Shown piece after piece: positions 60,317 to 64,000 of a stretch of DNA of 64,000 nt. The translations under genes were made by a program, and so were the position numbers. Location of the stretch: the NCBI RefSeq assembly GCF_003589595.1, contig NW_020653855.1, positions 4,654,060 to 4,718,059 on the forward strand, in the 5' to 3' direction. How positions within the stretch are numbered: position 1 is the stretch's first letter; each line of letters opens with the position of its first letter. The notes beneath the pieces are model-generated. The model was not told the origin of the DNA and did not search any database. It saw nothing but the letters and a program-made list of their open reading frames with translations. The stretch comes from Hyposmocoma kahamanoa. Its lineage: Eukaryota; Arthropoda; Insecta; Lepidoptera; Cosmopterigidae.

Positions 60317-61474
60317 CTAATTACACGAATTACTATTCGGCGACGTGCGACGCAAACAAGTGTCATGTATCGTTCCTCTGAACCGCCGGAACATGACACC
60401 CTTCGGCCAAAACTCTACCTGCATGAAGGTCGACAGATGGACCGTTGGGACCCTCACCACAAACGAATTAAAGTTAACGTTGTGGCGAGACTCCAAACGT
60501 TCGACCCTCAGGGTGAATTGGGCTTTCAACCGGATATACTCCACTATATCCTCAGACTTCGTGGAGTAATGCAGTCGAGACAGGTACAACTGCGTCGTCG
60601 GTATGGCCGCACGAAGCAAGAAGTTCTGTCCCGTTGGAGCTGTGCCACATAGATTTCGGCTGGTGGGTTTCTTTCTTCTCTTCTCCACCTTTGTGAAGCC
60701 GTCCTCGTCGCACCTGTCGGTCTGCCTCTGAGATTTGGCACCTGCGATTCCAGAGACAGGCATTCGGGGTTTACTACCGCCCTTTGCAGTTTTCCGCAAC
60801 TCGGGTTTTGAAGTCGCGGTTCCGCTGCTAATAGTCGCGGCGTATGCACGCCCGGGCGATGACGTCCATACGGGTGACGTAACCTCCGAGGCGGAGGGGC
60901 GGGCAGGGGGGCACGGTGCATTGACAACAGCAATGACCGGCGACATACGAGCCGACTCAATACTGCCGACGGATGCTTTTCGCGCCCCGCGACGCGTGTT
61001 GACGTAGGAGACTGTCGGTGACCTACATACCGAAGCGGGGTTGCGTAACAACGCAACTTCGGCACGTAGCTCACTTATGGAGTTATCCGACGCCTCCAAT
61101 TTTGACTGAACTTCAGCCAAACTCGACTTCAAGGACGTGATGTCCTTTAACAGCCTGGTGACGTCGACGTGGTCAAAGGTGACCGGAGGCAACTTGTGCA
61201 GCTCCTTCGCCACGAAAGTAGGCACGTCGTCCGGATCGGTATTCTTCAAGAATGCAGTAACATCCTGGACACTCTTCAAGCCTCCATCCCTCCGACGAGA
61301 TGGCATCTGCTGCGCTTTGCCGCAGCTCTGGAACAGCAGCATCTTGCCACTGCAAATCTCATCTTCGTTGAAATTAGATTTGCAGATCTGCTCGATGCTG
61401 ACTTCATCCATTGTGTCGATGGCATTCTGCACGAATGCCAGAAACTCATTGACAATTTGTTGTTGGGAACCCAT
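60317..61474 (-). CDS. LINE ORF1 protein, intact, with no ORF2 behind it
   Basis: The gene has 385 codons from ATG 61474; the codon before it in frame is ACA, and an upstream GTG at 61480 is not needed. Residues about 100-145 (LLKDITSLKSSLAEVQSKLE, then ASDNSISELRAEVALLRN) form a coiled coil as in LINE ORF1 trimers. A Pro/Ser/Arg-rich linker follows. The C-terminal 110 residues (QLYLSRLHYSTKSEDIVEYI, RLESRHNVNFNSFVVRVPTV and EFWPKGVMFRRFRG) form a compact domain that I associate with the RNA-binding domain of CR1-type insect LINE ORF1 (recalled). About 150 bases after the stop comes the A-rich tail, so the polymerase ORF is absent. Antisense open frames are shadows of this GC-rich gene. Confidence 0.8.
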   Translation of the reverse strand: MGSQQQIVNEFLAFVQNAIDTMDEVSIEQICKSNFNEDEICSGKMLLFQSCGKAQQMPSRRRDGGLKSVQDVTAFLKNTDPDDVPTFVAKELHKLPPVTFDHVDVTRLLKDITSLKSSLAEVQSKLEASDNSISELRAEVALLRNPASVCRSPTVSYVNTRRGARKASVGSIESARMSPVIAVVNAPCPPARPSASEVTSPVWTSSPGRAYAATISSGTATSKPELRKTAKGGSKPRMPVSGIAGAKSQRQTDRCDEDGFTKVEKRRKKPTSRNLCGTAPTGQNFLLRAAIPTTQLYLSRLHYSTKSEDIVEYIRLKAQFTLRVERLESRHNVNFNSFVVRVPTVHLSTFMQVEFWPKGVMFRRFRGTIHDTCLRRTSPNSNSCN

Positions 61475-61565
61475 TGTCACTTACGTACATGCAGCAGCCT
61501 AAGCCGCGCAAAATCGCGAATTAAAATAATTCTCGCAAAGTAGTGCAGCGCGTCCGTTTCCGATC
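61475..61565 (-). promoter_or_regulatory. Probable 5' UTR / internal promoter of the ORF1 element
   Basis: GC-rich minus-strand sequence directly upstream of the ORF1 start (CGGAAACGGACGCGCTGCAC, CGCGATTTTGCGCGGCTTAG). LINE promoters lie at the 5' UTR. The border is estimated from the fall in GC content. Confidence 0.4.
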
Positions 61566-61724
61566 ACACATTGAACACCAACTATGTGTTACGAATATGT
61601 CATTACATATGTAGTATAGTTACTAGTTATATAGTTATAATTTAATGCGCATTAATCAACTTAATGTGTGTCTATCGGTGAGGGCCAATAATTGCCTCTC
61701 CATTATTATTAAGTAAGATGATAG
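61566..61724. other. Unassigned AT-rich sequence
   Basis: Nothing recognised. Confidence 0.35.
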
Positions 61725-62425
61725 GGACCTTTTTGGGGAACCCGAAGGTTTTGTCTGTGCAATACAGGATAAGGTTATCGAGACGCGGAACTATCGGAAA
61801 TATATCCTAAAGGACGGTACAGTAGACATTTGTCGGGCACGTGGCCGAACCGGAGAGTCCCTTAGGCATTGTTTCCGGTTGCTCCGCTCTTGCTAACACT
61901 GAGTTCTTGCACAAACACAACCAGGCAGTCAATATTACACCAAGAGCTCGCTCTGAAGTACGAACTCGTGCAACAGAGGATGCCATATTACAAGTATTAA
62001 CCGGAGCCAATACTCGAAGATGACCGCACCAAAATCTATTGCGATTGATCCATTATCACAGACATGACTAGTGTGAATAAGCCTGATATTGTGATATTGG
62101 ATCGATAGCTGTCGAGGGTATATCTTGCGGACGTTACCATCCTAGTAAAAGTCTAGTCTAGTAAAAGCCGAAACCGAGAAATGCCGGAAGTATCTCGACC
62201 TGGCGCACGAGATCACCGACATGTGGGATGTGGCCTCCACTGAAATAATCCCAATTGTTTTATCCGCAAATGGGTTAATTCCAGTCAGCCTTGCTAACAG
62301 CTTGATGCGATTGGATTTCTGTGGTATGTCGCTTCCAGCACGAATACAAAAGGCGATCCTGCTCTATACGGCACGTATTATTCGCCGTCTCCCATTTAAA
62401 AATTCAAAATTAATCTTTTAGGCCT
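61725..62425 (+). pseudogene. LINE ORF2 C-terminal region, possibly RLE-type
   Basis: The frame near 61733 reads GEPEGFVCAIQDKVIETRNY and RKYILKDGTVDICRARGR, then TGESLRHC. A shift gives PLGIVSGCSALANTEFLHKH, then NQAVNITPRARSEVRT. Near 62080 NKPDIVILDR precedes more stops, and from about 62170 AETEKCRKYLDLAHEITDMW, DVASTEIIPIVLSANGLIPV and RIQKAILLYTARIIRR. C..C...H...C and KPDI...D motifs with this order occur at the C-terminus of a group of non-LTR elements (recalled). The PD...K arrangement would fit a restriction-like endonuclease, but I am unsure. At least two frameshifts. Confidence 0.65.
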
Positions 62426-62489
62426 TGGAAAAGGCGAGAGCCTAATATAAATTAAACCTTAGCCTAAAAAATTAGCCTAATATAAAATA

Positions 62490-62712
62490 GATAATAATAA
62501 CGCAACACTCATAGCCCCGCACTAGGGAAACCCTGTGTCGCGAGTGCTATGGACACACACATAGACAGCCACAAATTACACCCGTTCGTCACGTGAGTTT
62601 CACGAGAGAAATAAATGTAGGCCATACACATATTTCTCCCGGCCTGGAAATCGAACCCAGGACTTCTGCGTGGCAGCCCAGTGTGGCAACCGCACGGCCA
62701 CGGAGGCAGTTA
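62490..62712 (-). mobile_element. SINE-A copy, full length
   Basis: AATAACGCAACACTCATAGC is at the tail side. The box B complement is GGAAATCGAACCCAGGAC and the box A complement CGCACGGCCACGGAGG. A small insertion, CGTTCGTCACGTGAGTTTCA, sits in the body. Confidence 0.85.
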
Positions 62713-62819
62713 TGATAGCTTTGGCCTTCCAATAAGGTAAAATAAAATAAAAATAAAATAATGTGAGCATTACACGTCCCTTGTGAAAGTGTTGAATCAA
62801 AATGATACATATCAAGGTT

Positions 62820-62841
62820 TTAGTAGCCGTAGAGCTCCATG
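62820..62841 (+). mobile_element. Rep-B 5' end, split by MITE-C
   Basis: GTAGCCGTAGAGCTCCATG ends at the octamer GCTCCATG (62834-62841). It resumes at 63982 with GCTCCTTATGAAAGGGTTC. Confidence 0.7.
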
Positions 62842-63981
62842 CATCGATTATATAAAGACCGAAGATTATAAAAGACGAAATGTTATTTAATTTGTTTGAA
62901 AATTAATCTGCCAAATTTTTACGGTGACAACTGCGCTCCGATTGGCTAGCCCGAAATCGAAACATTTGACGAGTGTCGTCAATTGGTTAACTTCAATTCG
63001 ACCGGTTTAACTTGAGCCTTGCTATAATGGACGAAAATTGAAAAATTACATATTTAATTACCGATGAAATGTGATTCCGTTTGTTTTGTAATTAGATGTT
63101 TTGCTGTTTTTCATACACCACCAAATGGAACAGCCCCCCATAGTTAGAAATACTATCTTTATTGCAATAAATACAGAATATTTTTGGAATATACGGAGAC
63201 GTACATGCAGATTTTTTATTGTTGCTGTACTATTTCAGCTTTCTATTTTTATTTGTAATTTTAGTGCAAACGAGAGTTGATGTTTAACCGCTCACGCGAT
63301 TCATGCAGCCGTAGACGCATGCCACACCTAGAGGTGCCGGTAATGATTTTATACCGATTTATCGGATATCGAAGTTATAACAGGTAGAAGAACTAATATT
63401 AATTGCTATTTCGGTAACTACTCTAGCAAACCATAAAGTTTTTAATGCCTGGGTGTTACATTTAAAAAAATAAACAACTTCAAATATACGTCACGACAAT
63501 CGTGTGTGTTATTGTTTGGGCTGGTGATTTCGGTGTTTATTTATTGAAAACATACCGTAAGTAGCGTTTTTTAAGTTTACCCTGAATATCAACGTTTATA
63601 AACTATACTTTAAGGAGTAAATTCTTGGTAAACGTTAGAACCACTCAAACGGAATATTATCATATTTATCCAAGTACACCAAAAATTTCATTACTGCTTT
63701 TTAAGTGTAGGATTTGCGGTGTATTACTGCATTTTATTTGAGATGTTTTTGTCGGTAGTACGGAGGATATTTATTTAGCAATGCAGAATAATAATTTTTA
63801 TTTATAAAAACTTGTATTTAAATTGAATGCTTTTCTAATTTGCGAAACCAAATAGCCGCATTTTGCGGTAGGAGGAGCGCATCGCGTGAGCGGTTAAAAG
63901 TAATAATAAGGCCCATTTGCCTCATGAGTTAAGGGATGGATGGCCTTTATTTCGTCTCTATTTCTGATTATATACTCGATG
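62842..63981 (+). mobile_element. MITE-C copy 5, with MITE-D inside
   Basis: It begins CATCGATTATATAAAGACCG (a decayed left end) and ends TTCTGATTATATACTCGATG. The flanking octamers GCTCCATG and GCTCCTTA match at 6 of 8; intact Rep-B reads GCTCCTTG there, so the pre-insertion site is known. The MITE-C sequence resumes at TTAAAAGTAATAATAAGGCC after the MITE-D. Confidence 0.85.
63288..63893 (+). mobile_element. MITE-D copy 3, reference copy with TTAA duplication
   Basis: It begins CCGCTCACGCGATTCATGCA and ends GAGCGCATCGCGTGAGCGG, with 13-bp perfect inverted ends. TTAA stands on both sides (63284-63287 and 63894-63897), and intact MITE-C has a single TTAA at this point. TTAA duplication is the hallmark of piggyBac-type transposition. 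The 606-bp element has no transposase. Confidence 0.9.
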
Positions 63982-64000
63982 GCTCCTTATGAAAGGGTTC
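63982..64000 (+). mobile_element. Rep-B continuation, cut by window end
   Basis: GCTCCTTATGAAAGGGTTC continues the Rep-B copy interrupted at 62841. Confidence 0.7.

Noticed and set aside
60345..61543. Plus-strand open frames opposite the LINE ORF1
   Set aside because: Antisense shadows of a GC-rich gene. Their translations have no family features.
1..64000. Telomeric TTAGG arrays or rRNA genes
   Set aside because: No TTAGG runs and no rRNA-like conserved GC-rich blocks were seen.

Overview
This window looks like transposon-rich insect DNA, most likely from a butterfly or moth (Lepidoptera). It is AT-rich, densely nested with repeats and has almost no host coding sequence. The lineage call is an inference from the repeat types: a cecropia-type mariner, an 'AACCGACTTCAAAAAA' repeat, RTE, CR1 and jockey-like LINE tails, and two or three tRNA-derived SINE families. 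I could not run a database search. Family labels used below (SINE-A, SINE-E, SINE-H, Rep-B, MITE-C, MITE-D, MITE-G, Rep-F, Rep-I) are mine.

Host sequence. The one convincing host coding piece is a 145-bp minus-strand exon at 52554-52698. It has a clean acceptor and a GTAAGG donor, and encodes a single membrane-spanning helix followed by a basic stop-transfer stretch. A weaker candidate is a short GC-rich plus-strand open frame at 26694-26843. The simplest reading is that most of the window is intronic or intergenic DNA around a minus-strand gene.

Mobile DNA with coding capacity. An apparently complete cecropia-type mariner (13284-14556, TA target duplication, intact 339-aa D,D34D transposase) sits inside a CR1-like LINE that also carries a SINE-A. 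At 60317-61474 there is an open LINE ORF1 that runs straight into an A-rich tail, with no ORF2. Decayed coding remnants include a reverse transcriptase with GVPQG and YADD motifs (19585-20673), several LINE C-termini, an internally deleted second mariner (59271-60162), a related mariner N-terminus (about 5060-5450), a PIF/Harbinger-like transposase fragment (about 47985-48147) and a LINE 3' region at 61725-62425.

Non-autonomous DNA. There are about 17 copies of SINE-A and about ten of SINE-E. Rep-B is about 300 bp with about 30 copies. MITE-C has about 31-bp inverted ends and 8-bp target duplications. MITE-D has 13-bp inverted ends and TTAA target duplication. MITE-G has a perfect 8-bp target duplication. 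Two short fold-back elements lie at 45342-45541 and 50198-50364. The nesting order can be read directly: MITE-D sits in MITE-C, which sits in Rep-B, and this happened independently at 17.7-19.55 kb and 62.8-64.0 kb. MITE-C is also in SINE-E (2.6 kb), and SINE-A is in Rep-B (28.7 kb). The rest is AT-rich sequence in which I see nothing identifiable.
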